A DNA stretch of 64,000 nt from Metellina segmentata (taxonomy: Eukaryota > Arthropoda > Arachnida > Araneae > Tetragnathidae): contig OX375873.1 in assembly GCA_947359465.1 (NCBI GenBank), positions 60,545,573 to 60,609,572 on the forward strand. The letters run 5' to 3'. The notes under the pieces are model-generated. The model was not told the DNA's origin. It was given only the letters and a program-made list of their open reading frames with translations, and did no database searches. A program made the translations under genes and the position numbers. Positions 56,101-64,000 of this stretch are shown in pieces (the first letter of the stretch is position 1; every line of letters begins with the position of its first letter).

Positions 56101-59100
56101 AAAATAAGTAAAACTTGCATTTGTTTTTCCAAGTTTAAAATTATATTGAAAACTGTACTCAATAGTCTAAATAGGTAAGTAGTTAACATTTAGAAAGTAG
56201 ATCTCAAAGTGCCACACAACGATTTAAAATTGCATGCCAATTGGAGTGTGTACAGCAAATCTCTATAGTAAAAAAAGTTGCAGCAGGATTGAAAACTCGC
56301 TTTTATCTCTCGATTCTCAAACGGTTTCCAGAGAAAGAATGTATCAGAAAATTAACTTGTTCTTTGTTCAAAATTGTAGAGAACAAGACTGAAGTTTTTT
56401 TTTAGAAATTATAATCTGGTTCCTGGTAATATTTTTTGGAAATTCAGGAAATGTTCTTTATTTTTTGTTAAAACTGCAATATCTATAGCTTAATACTATT
56501 AGTTTTTAAATTTAAAAACATCACGGGAACCCTTAGAATGTACCATTTCTTATGGTATTATTTTGAAAATTGGTTTATAAATAAATTAGATGCGATGAAA
56601 AGTATAATTTAAAAATTTCTCGACAGAATATAAGTTTTTCTTTGCAGTGATGAAAAGGTTACATTTCTAACAGTTTTTTAGATTTCTAACAAAAACATAA
56701 AATTTATTATTTCCGTTAAAACTTGCTGTGACAATTATGGGCCAGTAAATCCAATCAGGAATAACAAATTATTATGTGCTAGATTTAAATACCACACAAT
56801 ATGCCTGTCCAACCCGTGTCATGTAAGTTGGAGGTGGGATTGTTTCCTTAAATAATTTCTTTCTCTTTCAGAGAAGGAATGAGGTGGCATGCAGGTCATA
56901 TCGGGTGGTGGTGGGACTGATTCCTTAAATATTTTTTTTTCTCCTTTAGGGAAGGAATGAGGAAACATGCCTGTCATGTTGGGTGGTAGTAGGACTGATT
57001 ACTTATAATTAGAACTTGCTGAGCAAGCAAGCCTTTAATTCGGGTGTTGGTTTGCAAAAACCAAACATTCACACCTGACCTTCACTAAGACACTTGTAAA
57101 TGGAGTTTTGGTTTTCGAAGCAAACTAAATGGGATTATGTAACATACACTGAGGGTTGGCGAGCGATAGCGAGCAGGAAGCTGAGCTCCCTAGTTAAATA
57201 AAACTTTACTAATATTGGAATAGCATCACTTATAAAATATTCTAACTTCTGAAAAGTCGAAAGCTTTTGTCTTAAGTGACAGAAGGTCCGCGTAGTTCAC
57301 TTTATGAGATGAAGCTATTATGCAACTTAGCTACCTGAAACATTTGTTGAAACATTGATTTTCTTAACACTCTGCACAACGGACATCCATTTTTTTGAAT
57401 TGTAATTGATGAACTTTACTTCCTCTGTATTGAATACACTTAATTTAATTTTAAAACAAGCTGTTATTTCACGTGAAGTATTTCTTGAAAAGAAATCGAT
57501 CATGAATATTGACAAATCAACATAATTTGTCCATCATAATGATGGTGGAATTTAGAACTACAGCTTCCCTGGTGCAATAGTATAGTATTCATGTCAAAAA
57601 ATATTATCAGGAAAACTGAGTGAAATGCTATACTTATCTGTAGTTTTTTCTTACATTGTAGTGCAAAGTATGTGAAATGGATTATATGGATGAAAAAAGC
57701 AAGCATATATATTTTGTCCAAAATAAATTTTAAATATTACAAAAATGTCAAAATTAAGTTTAAAAAACTTTTTTTGAATTACTTTCTATCAACATTTAAC
57801 CAATTTAACCCGGCCAACGTGTGGTAAGTCTGCTAGTAAATCATGCAATCAACCGTGCCGATTTGTTTGTGCTTAATTTGAGCTATGGTGCAAAAAAAAT
57901 ATTGTTAAAAAACACTCAGTCATACTAGAGGCTGTCATCACAAAGGAATGAGAAACAGGGAAGATAGAATTCAGAACAGAAAAGAAAATGTGAATGCATG
58001 TGAAAAGCCGTTACAAGCTAATAATGGAATTAGCTTTGAACTAAATGTGATGAAACTGAAGTGGACACAAAGAGAATTGTAGCAACATGACTGATGGAAG
58101 ACATTTTTCCATGCACTGGATTTGAGATAAGAATTAACTTCAGTACACAAAATTATCTATATATTTTTTTACTACAAAATGAGTACATCAATGCCTAGAT
58201 TGACCATAAACATAAACAAATACGGAATGAAAAGTGAGTAACACCGTCATCAATAGAAATTTCAGTTCAGATTCTATGCATGGGTTTTATAGCTCATAAA
58301 TTAAACACTTGTACCATATAAACTGGTTAAGACCGTTTTATCATTTTGGCATCCTTCATAAGTCAAGATAAAAAATGTTGATATTATATAGTAAAAAATT
58401 ATTATCTTAAAGAAAACAATGTGTGTCTTCACCAATAACATAAAAATATTATTAATGAAACTTTTAACATAACACCACAAACCTTAAACAAACTGCACAT
58501 TTTGCTATATAAAGCAACACATTATAATTTGTGCTAGTAAGAACAAGGGCCCTTGGAATTGGCGCTAGTCAATCACTGAACAGACCACTACCGGCAATCA
58601 TTGAACAGACAAAAATTTAAACGATAATAGTTTTCCAAAACAAAATTGAAAGCACATCAGCCACACTATTTTGAAAACCGCATTCAAAGTGCTGTACATT
58701 TAATGTCTTTCTTAGAACAAAAGTTGTTTTGAGTTTATGGATTGAAATCCCCAAGTAGAACATTTTTAAGTTACATCATATTTTATTTAGCTCCCAAATC
58801 ATAAAATATTTTAAACATGTTTAAAACAGAGTTAATTGAATAAAATAGGTAAAATCCAAAGTACCCGGGATCTACTAATGAGGAAAACCTTTGTGGGAAT
58901 CCTGAGGTCGTAAATGTGATCCGACGATAAAATAATTATCTTTTGATAAATTTAGAAAATCATAGTAGAACTGCACTCAACACCCTTAAATCAGAACACA
59001 GAAATTCACATTTAATTTTAAACAGGTAATTATTTCTACACTTGTCAGATCATGTTCTCTTTTAAAATGCACGAGTAGCAAGTTTGCACCTGTCGGTTAA

Positions 59101-60456
59101 ATAACAGGGACTGGAAACAAAAAAAAAATTGGTTTACAAAGAAACAGAATGACTTTCCATCTCACTGACTGAGATGATTAAGATTTGTAGCCCCTTGAAT
59201 GCCTTCTTCAGCCACTACTCAATCCTGAAAAGGAACCTCAGGTAAATAAGTACAACATAAAGGGGAATTGCCCCTGTGGACATTCCCTTACAAATTATCT
59301 TTGAGGTCTTGGGGGCTAAAGCACTCATGGCTCCAGTAAGTTTGCACATTAAGATTATTTTTGCTTTTTTTTTCAGAAGGTCTAGGGGAAACACCATAAC
59401 GCCCTGTAAGTGCACCCTGACTTAAAGAATGATGTATTATTTCCCCCCTGGATCTAGAGGATGAAAGTCCAAGGACACTTTTGCTTTATCTTACGTCTAG
59501 AGGGGCTTAATCCTCTCCTTACAGGTGTGCCTGCACGTTTCTTGTATGGATGCATGGTAGCATCTACTTATGCAAGCTTTAGTGGAAATTATGACATAAC
59601 TGAGTTTAAGTTGAAGTTCCACAACTCGAAACTAATATCATTATCCAATAACTTAAGATTCAATCAACATTATGAATATTTATAAGATCCATTTTTCTCA
59701 ACCTCTCATTTAGAGGTCAAATGACTAATACAAAAATCTTCAAATCCTACATGCCTAGATTCACAATTTATTTTTTCTGCAGTTTTATAACTTTATAATG
59801 AATACTTAAGAACTGAACAGTAAAAATATAAGTGACTTATTTGGATTTAGTTGCAGTATAAATAGCTGAAGTTTTATCTTGGTTGAATAGCACACATCAT
59901 TCAATACACACATAAAAGAAAACTTATTGGTTAAAATTCTATTTACCAATCTTCATGTTTCATTTTACAAGACATACACACTAAACTATTTTAGCTCTAT
60001 CTAGCTGAGGTCATTAGAAGTTTCCATTCTCTAATACTTCACACTTTTAACATCTTTAAGCAAAAATAAAGTTTGCAAGGCACAAATGCATATGTAAATT
60101 TTTACCTAGATATACCTATCGATTTAAAAAATTTAACTTATGTACCTTCGAACTACATGTATTAAATATTTTATACACATTAAGATTTGTGCATTCAGTA
60201 TACAGATTTTGAAAATTAGTAAAAATTACATTTAAAATAAAATGACAGGTCACTTGAAATTAAGAAAATATTTTTCAAAAACATACTTTGTAAAAAATTG
60301 GATTAAAATTTGGGGAAAAAAATGCTTCTATAAATATTATAGCTGGAAACAAAAAAAAAAGGCATTAAAGGCAATTCATAAATTATTACATACTCGCTTT
60401 CCATTCTTTGCATTGTCAATGTCATTTTGAGTAGGAGGTTCATATTCAGTTGTGTT
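43989..60456 (-). CDS. MOSPD2: MOSPD2-like protein, eight 3' exons
   Basis: Eight exons on the minus strand join with matching phases into 753 coding bases (250 codons plus stop): 60456-60394, 54049-54005, 50006-49921, 49830-49734, 49637-49541, 48283-48157, 46633-46531 and 44123-43989. All introns are GT-AG. The middle exons encode an MSP domain of the VAP/MOSPD2 kind: LKISPATHLLFNP, then SKKAISYKVKTNNIESYRVK and PSLGIIEP, then DKFLIMAMEV. The LWK...SDHKLKC stretch matches the end of the MOSPD2 domain, where I recall a WKEV...EHRLRC pattern. A helical linker (ESELEKSLRGINVMLSSIDK) and a membrane segment NISLILTLFLICIFLSHMCL close the protein. In mammals MOSPD2 is an ER-anchored contact-site protein that binds FFAT motifs through this domain and has an N-terminal CRAL-TRIO domain. 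That N-terminal part is not seen and should lie past 64 kb. MOSPD1/3-like or VAP alternatives fit the tail less well. Confidence 0.85.
44620..46260 (-). mobile_element. LINE remnant with ORF1 only
   Basis: On the minus strand a 5' region (about 46260-45860) precedes ORF1 pieces and a 3' end TGTGTCTGGCGCAGC...CCATAAAACCCAAACCAACC at about 44625. ORF1 shows a CCHC zinc-knuckle array at 45480-45340: CCFKCQQFGHFIQSC, CCSIEGHNSKTC and CVNC, the layout of jockey-clade ORF1 proteins. Frameshifts separate the pieces. No reverse transcriptase or endonuclease lies between ORF1 and the 3' end, so ORF2 is deleted or the copy is a naturally ORF1-only derivative. It lies in the last intron of the MOSPD2-like gene, on the same strand. 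Confidence 0.7.
46531..46633 (-). CDS. MOSPD2: MOSPD2-like exon, C-terminal helix
   Basis: 103 bp; acceptor ATCTTCAG, donor GTAAGA. Completes SDHKLKCLV and adds an acidic, then amphipathic stretch (EESELEKSLRGINVMLSSID) suited to a coiled coil before the membrane anchor. The 2.4-kb intron after it holds a LINE remnant. Confidence 0.85.
47260..47520 (+). repeat. Dispersed repeat G, copy 5
   Basis: The best uninterrupted copy of G: TTTATTTTGAGCACTATTAA, GAGCAAATTCAAAAG, TCATTCAATAGGGAATAACA, TGCATCGTTAAGTTAGTCTA and AGGGATCATCTTGAAATAGA. It lies in an intron of the MOSPD2-like gene, on the opposite strand. Confidence 0.6.
47850..47975 (+). mobile_element. Helitron 3' fragment with G run
   Basis: GGTTTGCAATACAAACCAAA, then GGTTTACGCAGCAATCCCCA, GGGTTGACGAGGGTAGGCCA and a run of ten or more G. 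This is a decayed Helitron 3' region (compare 55880-55945). The G run is a possible assembly or sequencing weak spot. Confidence 0.5.
48157..48283 (-). CDS. MOSPD2: MOSPD2-like exon, end of MSP domain
   Basis: 127 bp; acceptor CTTACAG, donor GTACGA. Encodes FHPQPTDKFLIMAMEV, then LSALWKSSPSVVMSDH. DKFLIMA is the strongest single match to MOSPD2, whose equivalent reads DRFLIMA. A one-codon split at each end fits its neighbours. Confidence 0.9.
49541..49637 (-). CDS. MOSPD2: MOSPD2-like exon, MSP core
   Basis: 97 bp; acceptor TTACAG, donor GTACAG. Encodes VKTNNIESYRVKPSLGIIEP and SSSAEINVVLLP. The K-V-K-T and Y-x-V-x-P-x-x-G-x-I-x-P pattern is the signature of the MSP domain and contributes to the FFAT-binding face in VAP/MOSPD2. 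Confidence 0.9.
49734..49830 (-). CDS. MOSPD2: MOSPD2-like exon, MSP domain strands
   Basis: 97 bp; acceptor TTTTCAG, donor GTATGG. Encodes PATHLLFNPNDSASNDVAIT and LTCVSKKAISYK, the strand pair that in VAP proteins reads L.L.N.S...V.FKVKTTAP. Phase 2 in, 0 out. Confidence 0.85.
49921..50006 (-). CDS. MOSPD2: MOSPD2-like exon, start of MSP domain
   Basis: 86 bp encoding VPDENGINRPSDVV...GGILKI and the first two bases of a Ser codon; acceptor TTTAAAG, donor GTTGGT. The split codon is completed by the first base of the next exon to give LKISPA, the usual first strand of the MSP fold. Confidence 0.75.
50975..51442. mobile_element. MITE with GGTTCCCAC ends, 468 bp
   Basis: The left end is CATGGTTCCCACACC. 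The right end, reverse-complemented, is CAGGGTTCCCACGGTCC. CAAGGACTTTT words recur at both subterminal regions (51010, 51350, 51405). Flanks share TACTC directly at both edges, a 5-bp duplication, though an aged 8-bp hAT duplication cannot be excluded. It is in a MOSPD2-like intron and lacks an ORF. Confidence 0.65.
51443..54004. other. Intron sequence, MOSPD2-like gene
   Basis: Part of the intron between the exons at 54005 and 50006. It holds a CA-rich microsatellite at 53481-53503 and one exon-like stretch at 51971-52089 that does not fit the reading phase (see findings). Nothing else was recognised. Confidence 0.5.
54005..54049 (-). CDS. MOSPD2: MOSPD2-like exon, VHFSHNPESPRSIKG
   Basis: 45 bp, 15 codons, acceptor ATTAG and donor GTAAGT, phase 0. 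Joined to the previous exon it makes KRVHF, an RVxF-type sequence. An alternative donor two bases upstream would break the frame. Confidence 0.6.
54050..55295. other. Intron sequence, nothing seen
   Basis: AT-rich intron of the MOSPD2-like gene without a recognised repeat. Confidence 0.45.
55296..55945 (+). mobile_element. Helitron-1, complete non-autonomous copy
   Basis: A 650-bp element from TCTATATATATAATTCTCTT, after host A, to GGCCCCCTAG, before host T. It is co-linear with the 636-bp copy at 12889-13524 (minus) throughout. The 3' end has a GGGGGCAGGCCCCC hairpin directly beside CTAG, preceded by GTTGGCGAGCGTTAGCGAGC and GAGGATTGCGAAGCAATCCTC fold-backs. A GGTCCTTTTCAGGGCC segment near 55525 is doubled compared with the other copy, which explains part of the length difference. 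It is inserted in the largest MOSPD2-like intron, antisense to the gene. Confidence 0.75.
55946..56829. other. Intron sequence, nothing seen
   Basis: AT-rich, no recognised feature. Confidence 0.4.
56830..57000 (+). repeat. ~76-bp tandem repeat, 2.3 units
   Basis: GGTGGGATTGTTTCCTTAAA ... GAGAAGGAATGAGGTGGCAT ... is followed by GGTGGGACTGATTCCTTAAA ... GGGAAGGAATGAGGAAACAT ..., then a third start GGTAGTAGGACTGATTACTT. Period about 76 bp. Confidence 0.7.
57040..57193 (+). mobile_element. Helitron-1-like 3' end
   Basis: GGTGTTGGTTTGCAAAAACC, TTTTCGAAGCAAACTAAATG, then GGGTTGGCGAGCGATAGCGA, GCAGG and the end GAGCTCCCTAG followed by T. The CTAG end and GCGAGC words match Helitron-1. The 5' part is missing. 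Confidence 0.55.
57800..57836 (+). mobile_element. Helitron-like 3' terminus
   Basis: AACCCGGCCAACGTGTGGTA, AGTCTGCTAG, followed by T. A short CTAG-ended terminus of Helitron type without a traceable body. Confidence 0.35.
57837..60393. other. Intron sequence, MOSPD2-like gene
   Basis: No exon found. The stretch at 59190-59540 is richer in GC and carries ORFs on both strands (59215-59415 minus, 59461-59685 plus) with no motif I recognise. It may be an old transposon. Confidence 0.4.
60394..60456 (-). CDS. MOSPD2: MOSPD2-like exon, linker (first visible)
   Basis: 63 bp, 21 codons, phase 0 at both ends, acceptor CTTTCAG and donor GTATGT. It encodes the acidic linker NTTEYEPPTQNDIDN...NGKR that would connect the unseen N-terminal domain to the MSP domain. 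It is the least certain exon by content, but its phase and strand fit. Confidence 0.6.
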
Positions 60457-61234
60457 CTGAAAGAGAATTTTGAAATTAAAATATAACTTGTTTTCCATTT
60501 TGAAATATAATGGCTGAAAAGGAATGAATAAATTCCCAAGAGTTAATAAAATAATTTTAAATGAAAAAAAAATGATTAAAGTTCACTTAAGTAAGTTGAT
60601 TATAAAAATACAAGCAAAAATCAATTAAGGAAAAGAAATCCACAGTAAAAATAGCAGGGAAAATGGAAATGTTCACCAGTATCAATTTCAGATGTGGCAA
60701 AACCATAGGCAGAGTAGTGTAATAACATTGTCAATTTGTACATGATCACATACTTAGTTGCAGCTTTGAAAAAGATTGTTTTTATCCTTTCCATGAAAAC
60801 ATTTTGTTTATCTGTAGGGATGGATTTGTTGTGCTTTAAGAAATATGGAAACATTAGTTAAACTGTATAAAAACAATTTCGTAATGGGGTTTGAGAATAG
60901 TTTTAAGTGTTAACTTGGGGGAAAGTGGACTATTGATGCACTAATTAAATATCTGTCAAACCTTTATGAAACAGCAAGATCAAAACTTTCAAGGAAACGA
61001 ACAAACTAAGTCATCTCAAGAGTCAACACCTGTCTCTATAATGAAATACTCCTTAGATAGTTATCCAGAGGCCTCCATTTTTTGAGACAATTTAATTACC
61101 TTTTCCCTTTTAAAAGATTTTAGATAAAAACTAAAGCTTAAACCACAACAATATTTAAAGGTAGCTCAACTTTCCCAAGTTTCTAGCAGTTTACATATTA
61201 TACAAGGAAGTGTATCTGCATGCAGTGTACTAAC
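60457..61234. other. Probable intron, nothing firm
   Basis: Upstream of the first visible MOSPD2-like exon. A minus-strand stretch at 60840-60760 is exon-like (NVFMERIKTIFFKAATK) but does not resemble the expected CRAL-TRIO sequence and was not accepted. Confidence 0.4.
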
Positions 61235-61800
61235 CTATCTATGGCACTTACAATAATGAAATTTGGCACAGGTAGTCCTAATTTTTTGCAAATAATGTGT
61301 CCAACCTGAATTTTAAAATTAATAATTTTTTCCCCTCCATATGTTCTTCCATTTGTGGAACTGATGTCACAGCTCCTTGATTGAAGAAAACAAAGGATTT
61401 TGAATTTTTCGACCTTTGGAACTGTGCCAAGTTATGACGTCACTCGCAGAGCTGACATCACATTAAAGAAAGCAGAGATGCTGGCGTTTTCATCCCAATG
61501 CCTTTGGAACCATGACAAGTTAAGTAGAAAAACAGCTTTTCTTTCTTAACGGATTTCCTATTCTAGCGTGTTTTGATTTACCTTGTTGATTAGTATAATA
61601 TCTTGCCAGCAATTTCAACTTTGTTGTAGGCAAAGACTATTTAAGATTTTCTATTTTTGCGATCATTAAAGAGAGTAAAAACTTCCAATGGATTTGAAAT
61701 CTGCAGAAAATTTTACACCAGATCAATATCTTAAATGCGATTTTCTTTAAATAAATCATTTTTCAATTGTAACTCCTGTCATGTCTGGCGGAGGTGTGAC
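61235..61800 (+). mobile_element. Helitron-2 copy, 5'-truncated
   Basis: CTATGGCACTTACAATAATG, TTTGGCACAGGTAGTCCTAA, ATTTTTTGCAAAT, TTTGGAACCATGACAAGTTA and GAAATCTGCAGAAAATTTTA follow in the same order as in the copy at 8510-9930. The typical 5' TCTCTAATATT end is missing. A second copy faces it directly on the right. Confidence 0.6.
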
Positions 61801-61814
61801 TCGCCACTGCGTGG

Positions 61815-62735
61815 CCAGCACGGCATTTCATTGCTCATGACAGTTCTTTTCGTGGGGTCAGGTGTGACCACTGCTCGCTTTTCCCCGGTGACTGTGAAGC
61901 TCGTAGCATATTGGATAACAGTAATACACATGATGACAATAATAACACCATGGGCATTGCACATGGTGTTAGTTTGCTTCGCAAACCAAATGGAAATTCG
62001 TAGCATATTAGAAAGAATTTCCTGCGAATTCATATTTAATTTGATTCGCAAACCAAATCATGAATATAATGAATCAACAGCATGGGAACGCAGTGATGGC
62101 CTCGTCATTATCAAGTAAAATTTTCCGCTGATTTCAAATTTTCTATATCTTTAACTATTTTGATTTCACAAAAAAGAATGAAACAATGCAAGTCAAAATG
62201 TTCTTTATTTGTTTTGTTGAGCACAGGAAATGATATATGAATTCTCGAATCAAGAAAAGTCATTCTGTGCAACGGCGTTCATATTGAAAAAAATATAAAA
62301 ATTTCAATTAAGAAATTTTTTTTTTTAAAAAGAAAATCATATTTTTAGGTATTGATCTAATGTGAAATTTTCTGCAGATTTAAAATCTGTTGAAATTTTT
62401 ACTCTATTTTAACGATCTATGAGATAAAAAAATAACTCTGTTAAACTTTGGTTTTTTTTTAGTCTGATGACAAATTGTTCCTTGGAGAAACAAACGGAAG
62501 CAAAGGAATAAAATTGGAATCTGCCATTTGTTTATGGTGTTCCAGTCTAAAGAAAACAATAATATTAAATAGCATTAAATTAATTTTAAAATGTTCTAGA
62601 TAAAATTTTAAAATTCGGGCAAGATATAAAAATTGCAAAAAATTTGGACTACCTGTGTCCAATCCCATTATTGTACGTGCCATAGATTCGTCAGGACAGT
62701 CCACATACAAACACTCCATTTTATAACATTAGACT
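61815..62735 (-). mobile_element. Helitron-2 copy, minus, facing the previous one
   Basis: On the minus strand it starts near TCTAATGTTATAAAATGGAG (62733) and continues GACTGTCCTGACGAATCTAT, TTTTTTGCAATTTTTATATC and AAATCTGCAGAAAATTTCAC. It ends at AATGCCGTGCTGG (61815). The interior includes TTTGGTTTGCGAAGCAAACT-like fold-backs near 61990. A short frame at 62547-62459 after a CTTTAG acceptor-like site is not shared with the other copies. Confidence 0.6.
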
Positions 62736-62739
62736 AGTC

Positions 62740-62901
62740 ACTCTGAGGCCATCACAGCATTGGCTGTGGTGTTGGTTTGCAAAGCAAACCAAATGGGAAT
62801 GTGTAGCAATCACCCGGGGTTGGCAAGCGCAGGAGCAGTGGTCACACCTGAACCTCACAAAAAGAACTGTTACGGGCAACGACGTTACGCGCAGTGGCTG
62901 G
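62740..62901 (+). mobile_element. Helitron-2 3' end fragment
   Basis: GTGGTGTTGGTTTGCAAAGC, AAACCAAATGGGAATGTGTA, GGGGTTGGCAAGCG, TTACGGGCAACGACGTTACG and the end GCAGTGGCTGG, followed by T. The 3' CTGG end agrees with the copy at 39734. Confidence 0.6.
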
Positions 62902-64000
62902 TAGCATTTAATAAATAAAATGCTATTAATTTAAATTAAACAATATTAATTATTTAATAAATATTAAGCATTAATGGTGGTAAACGAGATGCCTGCCAAA
63001 TGTTGTTGAACAACTTGAATATGTTCCTCAAGTCCATGTTAAAAAATTAATTGAGGTTGATTTTTGCCAATATTCCATTGAGTTTGAATGATTGCAGAAT
63101 GGTCATTACTTGGAACAGCTTACATAAAATTCTCTATCTTTCAGGTGATGACCATCCAAAATTTTTGGTTGACTTATAATAACCCATTTAGGAATCTGTG
63201 TAATTCAAATAAACAGATATTTTTGCTAGCTGATTTTCTTTGTGCTTTAAAAAAATGTTTCTTGTATAGTTAGCCTTTAACAACATGTATTAGTGCCGAG
63301 GGTTACTAGGTAAAAAAAAACAAGGGAACAGGATCTTACGACAAGTACTACAGAATATTTACTAGCGTCTTAGAAGCAAATTACTTTTGCATCTATATTT
63401 GGAAAACCAGTAGATAGAGTAAGTTATAAGCCCATAGAGTATTTGGCAATAAAAGTTGTCCTCCAAGCCTTGAAATACACTTACAACAAATGTATAGATA
63501 TTTGCACTTCCAACTTAGTAATTTTTAATTGAAACCAAAATATCCATGTTTTACGGGGATAAAAAATATCCAACTGATTATGTAATTGACATTCACAGGT
63601 ACTATAAAATAATTTCTTGAGAAGTACTATGAAATATTTTGCAATTAGTTAAATAATTAATGTGGGGCAGATATGTTGGAAATACTTAATTTTTTTTCAC
63701 AATGTACCAAAAATATAATTGACCAAATTTAAGTACACATGTAACTAGCAATATTTAGAAGCTCTATGCTTTAATTTTCAGTCATACATGAAAATAAATT
63801 GCTTGTTTTGCAACCATTTGGTTGGCAAGTGTATTTATTCCTCTACTTCTTCACATGTTAAGCTTTCGAAGCCATATATAAACTTATTTATAGCTAACAA
63901 AGCAAATTAAAAATAGAGGAAATCTCTAGCTTTATTAAATACTTTGCTCAAACAAAAAGGTGTCAGATTACAAGACTATTCTGCAGACTATCTGCTATTG
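62902..64000. other. Probable intron, nothing seen
   Basis: AT-rich to the window edge. If the MOSPD2-like gene continues upstream, this is intron; no CRAL-TRIO exon was found. A plus-strand stretch at 63000-63090 reads as an open peptide (VEQLEYVPQVHVKKLIEVDF) of unknown origin. Confidence 0.4.

Noticed and set aside
60760..60850. Additional upstream MOSPD2-like exon (NVFMERIKTIFFKAATK)
   Set aside because: It has splice-like borders, but the peptide does not resemble CRAL-TRIO sequence, and phase to the next exon cannot be confirmed.
1..64000. Silk protein, venom toxin or viral gene
   Set aside because: I looked for long Gly/Ala-rich repeats, cysteine-rich secreted peptides and viral domains, and saw none that could be supported.

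Overview
This is an AT-rich eukaryotic window with spliced genes, long introns, microsatellites and dense, nested transposable elements, and no operon-like gene packing. The best lineage clue is a neuropeptide precursor at 23.6 kb. It encodes QDDDYGHMRF followed by Gly-Arg, the sulfakinin form I associate with ticks and other chelicerates. With the abundant tRNA-derived SINE, this makes an arthropod almost certain and a chelicerate, probably a spider, likely. The species cannot be told from the sequence alone.

Four host genes can be supported. (1) A sulfakinin precursor on the + strand (coding exon 23632-23979), with a possible promoter and untranslated first exon near 16.6 kb. (2) A 222-residue unrecognised ORF on the + strand (27686-28354) with a PPPTY motif and basic phosphosite-like motifs. 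(3) An intact single-exon short-chain dehydrogenase/reductase of the retinol-dehydrogenase type on the + strand (35820-36764), with a TATA/initiator pair upstream and a poly(A) signal downstream. (4) The 3' half of a MOSPD2-like gene on the - strand. Its eight small exons lie between 60456 and 43989 and join in a phase-consistent chain of 250 codons plus stop. They encode an MSP (VAP-like) domain and a C-terminal membrane anchor. Its 5' exons should lie beyond 64 kb. These genes look unrelated to each other.

0-23.5 kb is mostly transposon graveyard. It holds SINE copies, two Helitron-like families (5'-TC ... CTAG or CTGG-3', inserted between A and T), four hAT lineages, a Tc1/mariner-like miniature element and a 26-bp AT minisatellite split by a Helitron. 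A 1.72-kb hAT carrying a 774-bp Mutator-like insert ends 84 bp before the sulfakinin start codon. 24-32 kb carries LINE ends, a 57-bp tandem array, a hAT remnant and more SINEs. 32-43 kb is SINEs and nested repeats around the dehydrogenase gene. 44-60 kb is the MOSPD2-like gene, whose introns hold a LINE ORF1 remnant, a MITE, a full Helitron and repeat fragments. 61-63 kb has two Helitron copies in opposite orientation.

Repeat families are named here for cross-reference: SINE-A (tRNA-derived), Helitron-1, Helitron-2, and dispersed repeats B, C, G and H. Boundaries backed by target-site duplications or terminal motifs are given to the base. Other repeat edges are approximate because they were read by eye.
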